The notes under the pieces were generated by a model. That model saw only the letters and a program-made list of their open reading frames with translations. It searched no databases and was not told the DNA's origin. From Kalaharituber pfeilii (lineage: Eukaryota; Ascomycota; Pezizomycetes; Pezizales; Pezizaceae), in NCBI GenBank assembly GCA_015179045.1, contig WHUZ01000002.1, forward strand, positions 310,001 to 374,000: 64,000 nucleotides of DNA, given 5' to 3'. The position numbers and the translations under genes were made by a program. The first letter of the stretch is position 1, and each line of letters opens with the position of its first letter. This document shows positions 1-10,967 of this stretch, in pieces.

Positions 1-115
1 TGCGGAAAATTGCATCCTGAACTCAGACACAATCTCATGCAACCTGTCCCCAAGGAATATAACCTAGCTATAGAAGAACCTTTTGTTAACTTGAAACTCT
101 GCGAATTTTTTACAG

Positions 116-1595
116 GAAACTGAATGGGATGATCTTGATAGCGACTATGCCTCTGGTGGGCTCAGTGACACAACTTCACTTTCCAGTTCCTTCACAAAAT
201 ATCAGTTTGAAAATGGGCGACGGTATCATGCATATAAAGAGGTAAGCTTATGAGTTAATACCTGTAAATTTTGGATAAATCATCAGTTAGAATGTCCTCC
301 GGGTCCTGGCTTATGTTTCATGATATAGGGACATTATGTACGTCTTTCACCATCACCGGCCCGATAGGCAACGCGAAAAACAAAGCTAACAAAAGGCATT
401 CATTACAAGGCGTTCCCTAATGATGAGGTATGCACGTAGAACACTGCATCAAACATTGCCTCATAAAAGAGCTGATCATTGATCCTGTGGTACTATTACA
501 GAAAGAACAAGATAGGCTAGATTTAGTACATCACATTTGGAGGCTGCGATTTGAAGGGGCGCTGTATTTAGCCCCCTTATATCCGGGAGCACAGAGGGTT
601 AGTTGCCTTGACATGCGCAGCGTTTTGTTTACTAGTCAGAGTGCAAGCTGGCATCGTGAAGCGGGCAAGAGGAACTCGAAATTAATGTGTCTCATTCTTT
701 GAAGGTCTTGGACATTGGCACAGGCACCGGTATCTGGGCTATAGATTTCGCTGAGTGAGTATTTTTTGATCGCAATCCCTGAATTTAGATACTAACGTTG
801 CCAACCTAGTCAATTCGAATCCGCGGAAGTCATCGGTACCGACATCTCTCCAATCCAGCCCCGGTGGGTCCCACCAAACGTCCGATTTGAGGTAGACGAT
901 TGCGAGGCTCCATGGACCTTTCCCACAAATCATTTCGATTTCATCCATGGCCGCAACCTCGGTGGTTCAATCGTGGACTGGGACAAGCTTTATGAGCAGA
1001 TACATAAGCATCTTACTCCCGGTGGGTATGTCGAGCTACAAGACCTCGACACCCATTTCTACTGCGACGACGGCTCATGGCCGGACGACGATCCGCTACA
1101 TGAGTGGGAAACATGCATTAATACCGCGGCAGAGAAGTCCGGGAGGAAGATTGCCGTTGGTCAGTTGCTGAAAGGACAGCTTGAGAAGTCGGGCTTGTTT
1201 GAGGATATCCATGAGACGGTCGTGAAGACGCCTATCGGGTTGTGGCCGGCAGAAAAGGGACAGAAAGAAATTGGGCTGTATTACAGGGAGATGATGAGTG
1301 AAGGAATGGAGGGGATGAGTATGGCGCTCTTTTCAAGGGTACTCGGGTGGAAGCCGGAGGAAATTATCAAGTTGACGGAGCGGTGTAGGAAGTCATTAAT
1401 GGATAGAAGGATTCATCTTTATGCGAATTGGTAAGATTCCGATATTGTGCGGTTCACCCCGAGGCATTGGGTTGCTATGGGCTGGGATGAGTTCAAATAG
1501 GCGTACTAATGGGAATTGGTTGCAGGTATATTGTTTATGCACGCAAGCCACTGCCGAAGAAGGAAGGGGTTGCAGTTCAGGTTACTAGCGACTAA
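116..1595 (+). CDS. LaeA-like SAM-dependent methyltransferase, 5' partial, seven visible exons
   Basis: Class I SAM-dependent methyltransferase of the fungal LaeA/TAM-like family; the exact substrate is unknown and family members are linked to secondary metabolism. Visible exons are 116-241, 329-337, 410-427, 502-597, 705-754, 810-1430 and 1526-1595. Spliced they give 329 codons plus a TAA stop, all in phase. Motif I reads VLDIGTGTGIWAIDF across the 598-704 junction. The family block NGRRYHAYKE...PNDEKEQDRLDLVHH is restored only when a 9-nt exon (GHY) and an 18-nt exon (AFPNDE) are included. Introns are 72-107 nt for the most part, with GT donors, AG acceptors and branch sites such as actaac at 791. 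The first visible exon follows an acceptor at 114-115, so the N-terminus lies outside the window. The last exon encodes YIVYARKP, the usual C-terminal strand. No premature stop is seen. LaeA itself is one member of a large family, so orthology is not claimed. Confidence 0.88.
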
Positions 1596-1956
1596 TAATC
1601 AGAAAGATTTCACGGTAGCTATAGCACACGTTCCGGAGGTAAGAGGAATGTCTAGAAAGCCTTGTTGCGGAACGAGAAATATGGAAACAGGACGTGGCAA
1701 GGAATGTAAATATATCCTAATGTGGGAGGGCAGACGAGTATGTAATAATGAATTATGAAGTGCGCATGCATTAATGGAATCCCTATTCGTAGGGCCCCTT
1801 ATAGCACCGAATTTGATATTTTTAAAATACTACATTGCCCATTTGAGGATACTGCAACGGGGAAATCTCCTCAATCTTCCGTGAGCCCTACATTTACCTG
1901 GTGGCAGAGTCACATACAGATTCTCACAAAGACACATTATTCAAGATATTCTGGTC

Positions 1957-2440
1957 TTTTTTTTTTTTTCTTTTTTTTTTCTTTTTTTTTTTAAAAAAAA
2001 AAAAAATATCATTACTCGCATGCCGCCCTGGGGGCTACGGCGCGATAGCTACATAGAAAATTAAGGAAAAGAGAAGCGAATAGCAAAGCGCCGAACTCAT
2101 AACGCAAATCAAACCAAGACGTAAAGATACTCCGTTCCTATCTCTCCATCCAACTCAGTAACTCTGCCAGGGTGCCCCTCCCCCGTCCCCTGTATCTGGG
2201 GGCCTGTACAGTACTTTAGACCTACTCTCTCTTGGGACCGGTGCGCTTTCGCCTCCATTCGCATGCCAGCCTCCGTGACTATCTCATCCTGATAAGGGAG
2301 TAGGGCACCAATCTTCGCCGCCCTGCGCGCCTTCTCATTGCGCTCCTTGTGCCCCTTGACCCACATTACGGCCACGTCCAGACCACTTCGCTTTGCCCTC
2401 CCCTCCCAGGCTTCTCAGACTAGATTGACCGCACCTTTTT
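1957..2440 (-). mobile_element. LINE (tail family A) 3' end with RNase H remnant
   Basis: The minus strand carries the C-terminal part of a LINE ORF2. The RNase H signature VMWVKGHKE is at about 2340-2375, followed by a degraded tail. A 3' UTR ends in the family A hairpin and GCGAGTAATGATAT at about 2010-2048, then a mixed A/T homopolymer to 1957. RNase H at the ORF2 C-terminus fits the Tad/I-type LINEs of fungi. The reading frame is broken, so this is a pseudogene. Its 5' side is cut at 2440, where another LINE's poly(A) abuts. Confidence 0.75.
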
Positions 2441-3716
2441 TTTTTTTTTTTTTTTTTTGGTCACGTAACTCCGCATGTATACAGGCTACCGGCCACCGGG
2501 TCAGGTTAGAAACAACTAACTACGCGTTCTACGTACGGAGTACACACCCTGAGCACCTGAAGTACCCTCCGTCCCCGAATATCCCAGTTCAAGGCTGGCA
2601 AACCAGTCCTCGACCGGGTCGCCCTCTACACCCTCCTGCTTCTACCCTTTCTCTTCTAAGTCCTCGCAGCACTGCCAGGTGACTTGCGCGCCATCCTTGT
2701 TCTTCCTCTTGGGCCTCTCCAACTCCCTGCACTCAAACACCATGTGCCCAGCACTCCATTCCTCTCCACAGGAGCATCGTGTCTCCTCTCCCTGGATTTC
2801 CTTCCTCCACATGCCCCCGCCCTTTCCAGTCTGTAGCCAGGTGTAGTTTGTGAGTGCCCTCCTGCCCACTTAATGAACTTCCCCCTGCCAAAGCCACTTT
2901 GCTCTCTCTCCTTTCACTTCTTGACTACCTCTTGATGTAGGCCACCCTCTGGGATCTTACCGGCGCACCCTGGGGTACACGACGTGACGTGGTCGAGGGC
3001 CTGGCTAACCGAGAGTCGATCCAAACCTTCGTAGAGGGCGAACGCGTGAGGGTCGAAGCCAGAACCTTGAGGTTCGGATAGGAGAAACTAAGAGACGAGG
3101 AGACAGACCACATCTACCTGAGGGGCAGCTTAGACAACCGAGATCCCCTCCCCCTGACCGTTTTACCCTCCCTCCCAGCAGATTCCGAAAAAGAGGAATG
3201 GGAGAGAGCCATCGCAGCAGCGGAAGACGAGGGCATGTACACTGATGGCAGCCAAATCGACGGGAAAACGGGGCCGGGACCTACAACCAGGGAGCCAGAA
3301 CCGCCGTTTACATCGGCACCAGGGCGACCGTCAACGACGCAGAACTGATAGCCATGGTTCAGGCATTGAATTCCCGGGAGGGAGAGATCCTTATAGTCAC
3401 GGACTCCCAGGTGGCGACCAACTAACTCCAAAAGGTAACGGAAGGCAGGCCTACCCACGAAGGCGCAGCCCAGATGGTGAGGAGATCCTGGGAAGGAAGA
3501 ACCGCAAGAGGGGACCTAGACGTGGCAGTGATGTGGGTAAAAGGCCACAGGGGCGTCAGGGGCAACACAGAAGCCGACAAGGCGGCCAAGACAGGCGCCT
3601 TCTTGCAATACCAAGATGAGATGGTCACGGAGGCGGGCATGCGACAACAAGGCAAATCCTGGAGGGCAGAGGAGAGGAACAGGCTAGGCATGAACCACAG
3701 GCCGCTACGGAGACTG

Positions 3717-4066
3717 TGTTACGGAGTCTACAATGATGTAGCAAAAGTGAGGGTGTAACTTAGAACAACGCTTGAAGCTTGACCATCTCTCGAGGGTAGA
3801 AGGCGCTCGTTATACAGCCAGCTCCCCGCGCACGTCCACTGTATGTTCTATTGCTTATGCTATCTATGCTTAACAATCAATATCACTGTCTTGGTAGCTG
3901 AGGCTGTGCACATTAAGCCTACGCGTACTCTTGCTTCTCAGTGGCGCCACTCACTCAACCATGCGCTCTGCTTGTGATAGGCTTGCGTGACCCCACCTGT
4001 CAATTGTATTGCCCTGCTGTAGCTATCGGCTGATCAGGCCGAATGGTCACTAGCAGCCTTACGGGT
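3717..4066 (+). repeat. LTR-like or fold-back-derived insertion, boundaries approximate
   Basis: This block breaks the LINE ORF2 between RPLRRL and the following WISPAS segment, and starts TGTTACGG. Its first 70 bp match the start of the fold-back element at about 53503. Its last about 60 bp (ctgtagctatcggctgat onward) match the reverse complement of sequence near 53745-53795. No clear target duplication or CA end is visible, so whether it is a solo LTR or a non-autonomous DNA element is open. Confidence 0.45.
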
Positions 4067-4080
4067 CAACTCAGGTGGAT

Positions 4081-4124
4081 TTTTTGTCACTTAACCCCGC
4101 TTGCAGCTGTCCGCCATGGCACGG
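4081..4124 (-). mobile_element. Mini-retroposon, tail family B (44 bp)
   Basis: A 44-bp insertion flanked by a perfect 14-bp duplication, caactcaggtggat, at 4067-4080 and 4125-4138. On the minus strand it begins ccgtgccatggcgg, runs through the family B hairpin to gcggggttaagtgac and ends in five A. It contains nothing but the LINE-type 3' hairpin and A tail. Confidence 0.85.
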
Positions 4125-6514
4125 CAACTCAGGTGGATATCCCCAGCATCTCTGGGTAGGCCCGTGGCAGACTGGGGCACGGGGTGGCGACACCAGCGGG
4201 CCGTACTAGGAGGCAAGGGCCTGCGGCACTGGCAGTACAGGCTGGGGAGGACCGACGGACCGGGATGTAGATGGTGTGGAGAAGAGGAGGAGACCACAAC
4301 CCATGTACTGGACAGATGCCGGGTATGGAAAAAAAAAAAATGGCTCGGGGAAGGGACGCACTGCTCAGGCCACCAGAAAGGGGCGAAGGGGATGTGGACG
4401 CACTCGGAGCATTGATGGATTGGATGGAACGGTAACCGTTGGGATGGTGTATAACCGCACCGTGCAATTCTCACGAGTGGGGAGGAGGAGGAGACGACGT
4501 CACACATCTGGGACAGGTTGGGGAAGGGGACTCCCTGGCGACACTGATGGGGTGGATAGGATGGAACTGGGGACGTGAGCAAACCGAGAGATGCTTTGTA
4601 TATCCCATTTTCCATTTATCTCTTTTGTACCTAATATCGCGAATAGCGCATAGGACGGCACGCGATTAATGATATATATTTTTTTAAAAAAAAGTCCACC
4701 CTCTGTAGCCTGACCATCATACCTCATGGCCGCACCAGCCCCCTCCTTCCCTTTACCATCTGCCTTTTCGTTGCCCTCTATTCCGATATGTGCCTTCACC
4801 CAGGCGAGTTTCACGGCCCCTCGGCCCCTAAACCTCTGCCTTCTCTCTGCAGTCAGCTCCACCACACGCACCAGGTCTGCAGTCCTCGCTTGGTCTGTTC
4901 TCCCTGCATTCCTGACTGCACTGATTGCCGCTTGGGAGTCCGTGAGCAGCAGCACCTTTGTCCTATTATCGACAGCCTCCAGGGCCCCTTTTATCCCAGC
5001 AACCTCTCCATCCCATACCGTTGCCTCCACACCAACCCACCTGCTCCCCTCTGCCTCACCTGCTACCACCTGCTGTCAGCACCACCCACCATCTACTCCT
5101 CCTTCCTCACCGCAGCTGCCATCTGTGAAGATGGCCACAGAGTCCCCCTTGGCCTCCCTTATGGCCTTCTTCCACTTAGTAGGGGAGTCCTCCCTGTCTA
5201 GCTTGAAGTCTAGGGCCTCCACCTCTGCCACTCATGGTACTGTGCGCCCCCAAGATATTCTCTCCTCCTTATCTACCTCCAGTACGCTGGCAATTTTGCC
5301 AGCTACTGACTCGAATCCATCATCCTTCTCTGTGGCACACCCCAGGCTGAAATTCCTCCAATCCCCCTCTCTCCTTCCCTGTCTAGGTTTGACATCTCGG
5401 CCCCTCTGAAGCTCTCGGGCCAGAGATCTCTCTTATTAATCTTAGTGCGTACCTCGCCTGACTCTGGTCCAAGATTGTGGATACGCTTTCTACACCTGCA
5501 ATAGCCTCCACCTTCACCCTAGAAGTTCCCTGAACTGGTCCTGTGCATTTTCGATGGACCTGGTGTGGTGGTAACCACAGTACCGATGGAAAGAATAAGG
5601 GTAAATGCGTGCCGGAACGCCACTCGTCGGTGGAGTATATGATGATGCGTATATATGCTAAAGAAACGAGCTCATATTTAAGAAGCAAGATAGGGACGTG
5701 TAGGTTTGAATGGAAGGCGAGGGTGGCCTATAAATTGTATGTAGATAGGACTGTATAGCAGAGACGCATATGAATACGCAGATATAGATAGACAGACCAG
5801 ACATGCACAGACAAGGCAATTGACTAATCTTCTTTTATGATCCTTTCTTGACATTTGACCATTGAGACTGCCGTTGAGACCTCGTTCCGCCAGCTCTAGA
5901 TACCGGTACCCTGTGCAAGACAGTGGATGCTGTTGAGCCTTTATTACACTGGTACTGGAGCCTCTCGAACTCCTTCCGCCATGTCTTTCGGCCCCTCCAG
6001 CAAATTTTGGAACCCTATAGAGCCACTGTTTCACCATGAAAGTGGGCTCATTCCTCACTGCGAATTTCCTAACCCAGAAAGTGCCCAAGAGATTTCTGGC
6101 TTTGTCAAGACGGGTTTTCCAGTGGTGGTCGAAATCGAGTGTGCTGCCGCATATTACTCCCAACCACCTGCTTCGCTCTACCTCAGTCCTCTCCTTCTTC
6201 TTTCCCATCACAAGTATCTCCTCCTTCGAGCTCTCTAGGGGAAGCTCGTATAGCTCTGCTACCTCTCTCACTGCCCTCGCAATTCAGTCTCCAATTTGCC
6301 CACATCTTCTTCCCAGTCCACAACCACACAGTTGAGGTCGTCTACAAACAATGGCAGTTCAATCTTACACTGACTCTTTTGTTAGTTGTGCTGCTTTCAC
6401 TCCATCTCCTGATTCTCCTCCAGTACTAGTGCCATGAAAATCAATAATACCACTAGAGACAGTGGTGACTCCTGCGGCACACCTACATCACCTAGCCATC
6501 CCATTCGACGTCAT

Positions 6515-7316
6515 ACTGTAGTAGCGCTAGCGGACATAATGCAGGCAAGAGACCCCCTTTTCAGCAACCAACAACTCGGGGACAGGCCGCACAGAGGGGT
6601 CGAAGACCTACAACGGCAAGTGCTCAAGGAGATAAGAGGTCGGCTGGACAGGAAGGAGTGGATAGCTCTGGTCGGCGGCGACGTGAAATCTGCCTTTAAC
6701 TTCCTAAGGAGGGAGAGAGTGGTCGCGCGGATTCAGGGGGTTGACAACAACCTAGCGGCCTTCATAGAGGGCTTCCTCCAACCCACGACGTTCCACTTAT
6801 GCTGGGACGGCCGGAGAAGGGCCGCAGCAAGAATGACGGATGGCACACCTCAGAGGGCTCACCTCTCTCCCCAGTCCTATTCCTGGCAGGGATAAAGCAA
6901 ACGGTAGAAAGGGCGAATCGGAGAGCCTTCATCCCAACGTACGTTGACAATTTTCACTGCGTCATCTCCGACAAATCACTGCCGAAGTGAGGAGGGCTAT
7001 TAGGGTCTTCTAGTAAGCGAGGCGGTAGAAGAGAGTATAGTCTGGACCAAGCAAAGTCGGAGGTGAAAAATGTCACCCTTTCGAGCGGAAGGAACGATTC
7101 AATTTCATCGACAACTACTTCTACAGAACGAGCGCTTGGAAGAAGACAACCTTCCGGGCACATCCAGAGGACGTAAGTTACATCAAAGCGAAGCTCGGGA
7201 CCGCCCGAGAAAGAATATCACCTTCATTGTAGAGAATTCAGAAGATTGCGAGTCGTTTCCCCAAGGTCAAGTTTTCAGAGTTTTCTGAAGAGTCCCTACA
7301 CAATTTTGAGGAATAG
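6515..7316 (+). pseudogene. LINE reverse transcriptase fragment (family A type)
   Basis: Plus-strand ORF2 remnant. VEDLQRQVLKEIRGRLD leads into the palm motif GGDVKSAFNFLRRERV (about 6674-6720). It continues with LQPTTFHLCW, a damaged SPVLFLAGIKQTVERANRR block and the catalytic box as TYVDNFHCVIS (6940), where the second Asp of the usual DD is Asn. Beyond 7000 the thumb region is out of frame. The left edge abuts the minus-strand LINE near 6510. No 3' tail follows, so the copy is truncated at both ends. Confidence 0.7.
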
Positions 7317-8290
7317 GGGCAGTTACACCTAATTGGTGCTAGCACAGCCCCGGCGGTGTTGATTGACCTATTGATTTAAACCTGAAAGGGAATACGGTTA
7401 AAAATAGGCAATACCTGCCAAATACAGCAAGGCGCGATCAGCAGTGACATACTATATAAGGTAGTGATACAAGTGGCAGGTTTCAGAAATAGAAATAAGT
7501 TAAGAAAGTAGAAAGAATGTTGGAAGAAGTAGTACAGGGAATAGAATTCCTAGGACCAGTAGGAGATAGATGAATGGGGGAGGTGTATGTGATTGACAGA
7601 AACGAGGTATGATGTGTGGATGAGATCCATATATAGGAAAGAAAGGATCGGTGGTTAGTAAGAGTAGGAGAGACAGGGGATATAATTATAGTAAAAGAAA
7701 AAGTAGAAAGGGTATAGAGGAAGGGCGGGGAGTATAATGAGCAGCTTGCTATAATCAAGTAGTTGAGAAAGGATACTATTGCAGTAGTATAAAGAAGGGG
7801 GGTACTGGAAGTAATATGGATGAAAACTAGAGATTTAACTAGAGTTGGAGAAGTAGCAGTGGTGGTCAGATACTGGAGTGCAGATGCAGCTATATTTAGA
7901 AGATATGAGGAGGAGAAGGATAGGATTGTGATTGAGAAGGAGGAAAAAGTCTTAGTATATGCTACTAGAGAATGCATTACAGTGAAGAAGGAGCCTATAG
8001 TAGTTTTCAAGAAACAGCAGGTTACTCTAAGGATGATGAGAGTAATGATGAGTTGGGGGAGGAGAGAAGAAGCAGAAAGAGAAAGGAGTGCCTCACTATA
8101 TGAGGAGAGGAGCAGAAGAAGTTAGGGGAGGAGGAGAGAGATCAAGGGGATTAGAGACTCACAACCAGACTTTGAGCCGATAGCCTCGATCTTGCCAATA
8201 GTGCACGAAGAAGAGAGAGGAGAGGTAGAAAGAGGGGAGGAGGAGGGAGAGATTGAGGGAGGAGCTAATGAGATAGAGGAAGGTGAAGAG
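7317..8290. other. Purine-skewed degenerate stretch, no gene recognised
   Basis: From about 7480 to 8290 the plus strand is strongly rich in A and G. Long open frames on both strands are low-complexity (Glu/Arg/Lys-rich on +, Ser/Thr/Leu-rich on -). A stretch around 7820-8125 reads as a possible decayed coding region, but I recognise no domain. It abuts the 3' LTR of the chromovirus. Confidence 0.4.
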
Positions 8291-8803
8291 TGTAACATCG
8301 GCGGCTGGGCTTGGGCGGAGATCTTGCCAAGGGGTACAATTAGCTTGGGTATCGGCGGCGGTTCGGTGGCTATAGGTCAAGGACTACGGCAGCGGGGGCT
8401 TGGCGGCTAGGGGTCATGGACTATAGCAAGGGCAGTGGCGGAGAAGTAGGAGAAACCAGACAGGTCTATTGATCAACTAGACAATAGACAAGGAGAAGAA
8501 GAGCTATCTACAGAGGCGGACCTGGGGCCCTTATATGCTTGGAAATTGACATAGAAAGGAATACAGGACTATAACGATATGAAAAAGAGAATCTGCAATG
8601 CAAGAGTAGCAATAGTGATGCTAATATTGGAAAGCATATCAATGAGCTATCAGAGGGCTAATCAACCAGACCGGGACAGCTTGTCAAGCCTTTCCGAGTC
8701 AGCTATTAGTAAGGTCTCACCTTCCGGCTTGGCACATTGGCTCGGCTTGACTTGTCGGCTGTGGAAAAGGATGATATCGATACGTGCGTAGGTGGCTGTG
8801 ACA
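8291..8803 (-). repeat. 3' LTR of the chromovirus
   Basis: 513 bp, starting TGTAACATCGG and ending GGCTGTGACA on the plus strand. It matches 10968-11480 along its full length with scattered transitions such as cggctg versus cagctg. Confidence 0.85.
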
Positions 8804-9057
8804 GTATCCCCCCCTCTAAGTGGCGAGCACCTGCGAGGCCTAGGGCTTCGGTTTCGGCTTATTTGGATACTGCTAGTGAAAGATTTTTACTAGATCAGGT
8901 GCATTCTCCAAGTCTGCAGCAGGCTGCCAAGAAGGCTCGTCATAACCTTTCCACTTCACCAAGTACTACAGATGATGTCGATGGAGCCTCGAGTCTAGAA
9001 CAGCCTCAACTTTCTATTCTTCTTCACCATTAATGATAACATGCGGCAGCGGCGGTT
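8804..9057 (-). pseudogene. Decayed integrase chromodomain and polypurine tract
   Basis: The minus strand just after the GPF/Y module reads NGEEE-stop-KVEAVLDSRL, the start of a chromodomain in which the usual Trp codon is TAG. It then shows further stops before KNLSLAVSKY. The stops fit G-to-A or C-to-T decay. A purine-rich run next to the LTR (minus strand of 8804-8820) is the probable polypurine tract. Confidence 0.6.
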
Positions 9058-9312
9058 CTACTTGTCCTGGTAGTGGATCTTTGGCTGCAGGTTCCAATAA
9101 GGATGCATGGAACAGGGATGGATTTTCATCGTGTAGGGAAGTTCAAGCCTATAGGCATGAGTGCCAACAGCTGCCAGCACTTTGAATGGGCCCACTTTCT
9201 TGTGGCCGAGTTTCTTGCAGGGTCGTTGAGTACTCAGGTACCTGCTTGATAACCAGACATGGTGTCCAGGTAGGAGTCTTGCCCTGCCATGGCGAATAGC
9301 TGCATGCGGGGT

Positions 9313-9347
<35 letters not shown>

Positions 9348-9982
9348 TAGGAGTCTCAGTGCTGGGATCTTACTGTGGTTGGCATACTCAGCTTGCCGGA
9401 GTTGGACATGCTGTATTTCGGCCTTTAACATCCCATGCAGCTCAGTCAGCTTATTGACATGATCTTTGGCATTGAAACAGGCTATTCCTCTAGCAGTGGT
9501 AGTAGTAGCGGCTGTGGGCATATTGTCGGGGAAGGGATCAATGAACCATGGGTGGAACCTGAAATTTGCTTGGAATGGAGATATTTTGGTAGACTCAAAA
9601 ACATGGTTGTTGGCTGCGAATTCGGCCATAGGTAAGAGCTTTAACCAATCATCTTGCTGATAGCTAACATAGGCCCTTAGGTACTGCTCTATGATGGTAT
9701 TCATTCTTTCTGATTGTCCATCTGTTTCGGGGTGGTAGGCTGTTGATAGCCGAGCTTCAATATTTAGGAGCTTGCATAGGTGTTGTCAGAATTCGGAGGT
9801 AAACTGGGGGCCTCAGTCTGATATAATTGAATGTGATAGGCCATAGAGCTTCCATATATGGTTGAGATACAGCTGGGCGAAGTCTTCGGCGGTGGCAGTT
9901 TTCATTGTTGGGCATAGATATCGCATCTTGGTAGGGCCTCCTGGAACATAGGAGGGATGTGAACTTGTGTTTGCAGGTCAAG
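9058..9982 (-). pseudogene. Gypsy integrase C-terminal remnant with mini-retroposon
   Basis: The minus strand reads integrase core and C-terminal segments. MNTIIEQYLRAYVSYQQDDW and LPMAEFAANNHVFESTKISPF fall at about 9580-9704. After the inserted mini-retroposon come HVWLSSRYLSTQRPCKKLG and VGPFKVLAAVGTHAYRLELP, the GPF/Y module, at about 9100-9260. Upstream (9757-9981) the frame is broken. The domain order is that of Ty3/gypsy integrases. Confidence 0.8.
9280..9345 (+). mobile_element. Mini-retroposon, tail family B (34 nt + A32)
   Basis: The insertion is flanked by an 11-bp duplication ggtaggagtct (9269-9279, 9346-9356). The body, 9280-9313, starts tgccctgccatggcg and ends gcatgcggggtc, followed by 32 A. 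The bases CCCTGC and GCGGGG can pair to close the hairpin. It splits the integrase remnant. Confidence 0.88.
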
Positions 9983-10194
9983 AAGTCACAGTCATGGTAG
10001 TACTAGATCGAGTAGACTGTTGAGGGCGAGTAGCCTGGTTGGTAGATGTCTTGATGCGGTTCGCTCATTGTTCAACACTAATAGTAAGGGTCACCATCTC
10101 CTTGACTGTCTTGGGTGTAGGGTAGGCAAGCAGTCATTCCCTCATTTCGATCGTTAAGCCTTGTTCGAAACCTTTCAAACTTACTAGTTTCCAT

Positions 10195-10930
10195 CTAGTC
10201 GACAAGACAGGCAAGCCAGTTAAATTCTATATAGTAATTGAGGACATCCTTATTACTCTGCTTGAGATTGCTGAGTTGACGGCTTGTGGTTCTCTGAGGG
10301 TTGGGGTCCCCAAACACTTCATCTAGGACATCGAAGAGAGCCGTGATACTGGTTAAGGTAATGGTGTTATTGTGAATGTAGGGTTGGACTTGAGACAAGG
10401 CCTTCCCTTTGAGGAGGCCTATGGCATAGACAAGCTTATGATTCTCAGTAGGGAAGAGTTCGGGGTTGCCTAGTAGCTTGAGTTTGACCATGGTCTTGAA
10501 CGTCTTTAACAAATCTCGAAATCCATCAAATTTAGTAGGGTCCGCTACTTTGGCAGCTCGATGGTGGTGATCAACAGGTCCAGATATTGAGGTGATTGAT
10601 AATACCTTAATTGTTTGGTGAGCATCATCCAACTGGGTTTGTAGCATTGATTGTTGGTCGATGGTAGAATCAAGCTAATCTTGGAGCTTCTTGATCTAGT
10701 GTTGGGTAAGGATGAGTTCGTCCTGCAGCGAGGTGCCTCTAGCATTCATAGCATTTGCAAAATCAGAGATTTCCTATCAATATGTCTGGAATTCAGTTGA
10801 ATTGTCAGGCATGGGCTTAATTTCCCAAGCTTGCAGGCAGGTGACAAAGTCGGCAGCATCAGAGGAGGGCATTGGAGCTGGAGAGGATGATGCATCAGAA
10901 GCAGGCAGGCTAATGGAAGGTATGGATGCT
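10195..10930 (-). pseudogene. Gypsy gag (capsid) remnant
   Basis: The minus strand encodes a Ty3-type capsid-like segment: KVADPTKFDGFRDLLKTF, LLGNPELFPTENHKLVYAIG, GKALSQVQPYI, ALFDVLDEVFGDPNPQRT and ALSQ/LKQ-type blocks, ending YYIEFNWLACLVD. An upstream Pro/Ser-rich segment (10777-10950) is probably the gag N-terminus. Stops and a frame break separate the parts. No zinc knuckle is found because the deletion begins nearby. Confidence 0.75.
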
Positions 10931-10967
10931 AATTGTACCGGTTGGCGGGTGGGTGGGTCCGTTGTAA

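Larger units (their letters stand above)
2952..4693 (+). mobile_element. 5'-truncated LINE (tail family A) inserted into the family B LINE
   Basis: Plus-strand fragment of ORF2: connection region GTRRDVVEGLANRES (2970), RNase H with MYTDGSQ (3236), VMWVKGHRGVRGNTEAD (about 3525-3580), and zinc knuckle CRWCGEEEETTTHVLDRC (about 4266-4320). The 3' end is a family A hairpin (atcgcgaatagcgcat at 4626) ending in attaatgatat, then an A/T tract to 4693. It is bounded by the 10-bp duplication ccaccctctg. Two later insertions interrupt it: an LTR-like sequence (about 3717-4066) and a mini-retroposon (4081-4124). Several frameshifts are present. Confidence 0.8.
2441..6510 (-). mobile_element. LINE (tail family B), interrupted by a second LINE
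   Basis: A minus-strand LINE pseudogene in two pieces, 4697-6510 and 2441-2951. From the 5' end it shows reverse transcriptase with a decayed GVPQESPLS block and the catalytic box LFVDDLNCVV near 6340. The thumb follows (RWLGVICGSTLDFDHHWK, about 6150), then RNase H with FTDGSCGEE, LLTDSQAAIS and WVKAHIGIEGNEKAD (about 4780-5110). The C-terminal zinc knuckle CSCGEEWSAGHMVFEC is at about 2740-2790. The 3' UTR ends in the family B tail (plus strand ggtcacgtaactccgcat at 2459) and poly(A). The two pieces join at the direct repeat ccaccctctg (2942-2951 and about 4697-4706), the target-site duplication of the inserted LINE. Frameshifts and stops show it is dead. Confidence 0.82.

Noticed and set aside
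4726..5409. 227-codon open frame on the plus strand, Ser/Pro/Thr-rich
   Set aside because: It is antisense to LINE RNase H, whose motifs (LLTDSQAAIS, WVKAHIGIEGNEKAD) lie on the minus strand.
7483..8010. 175-codon open frame on the minus strand, Ser/Thr/Leu-rich
   Set aside because: It is the low-complexity complement of a purine-rich strand with no domain or signal; a shadow.
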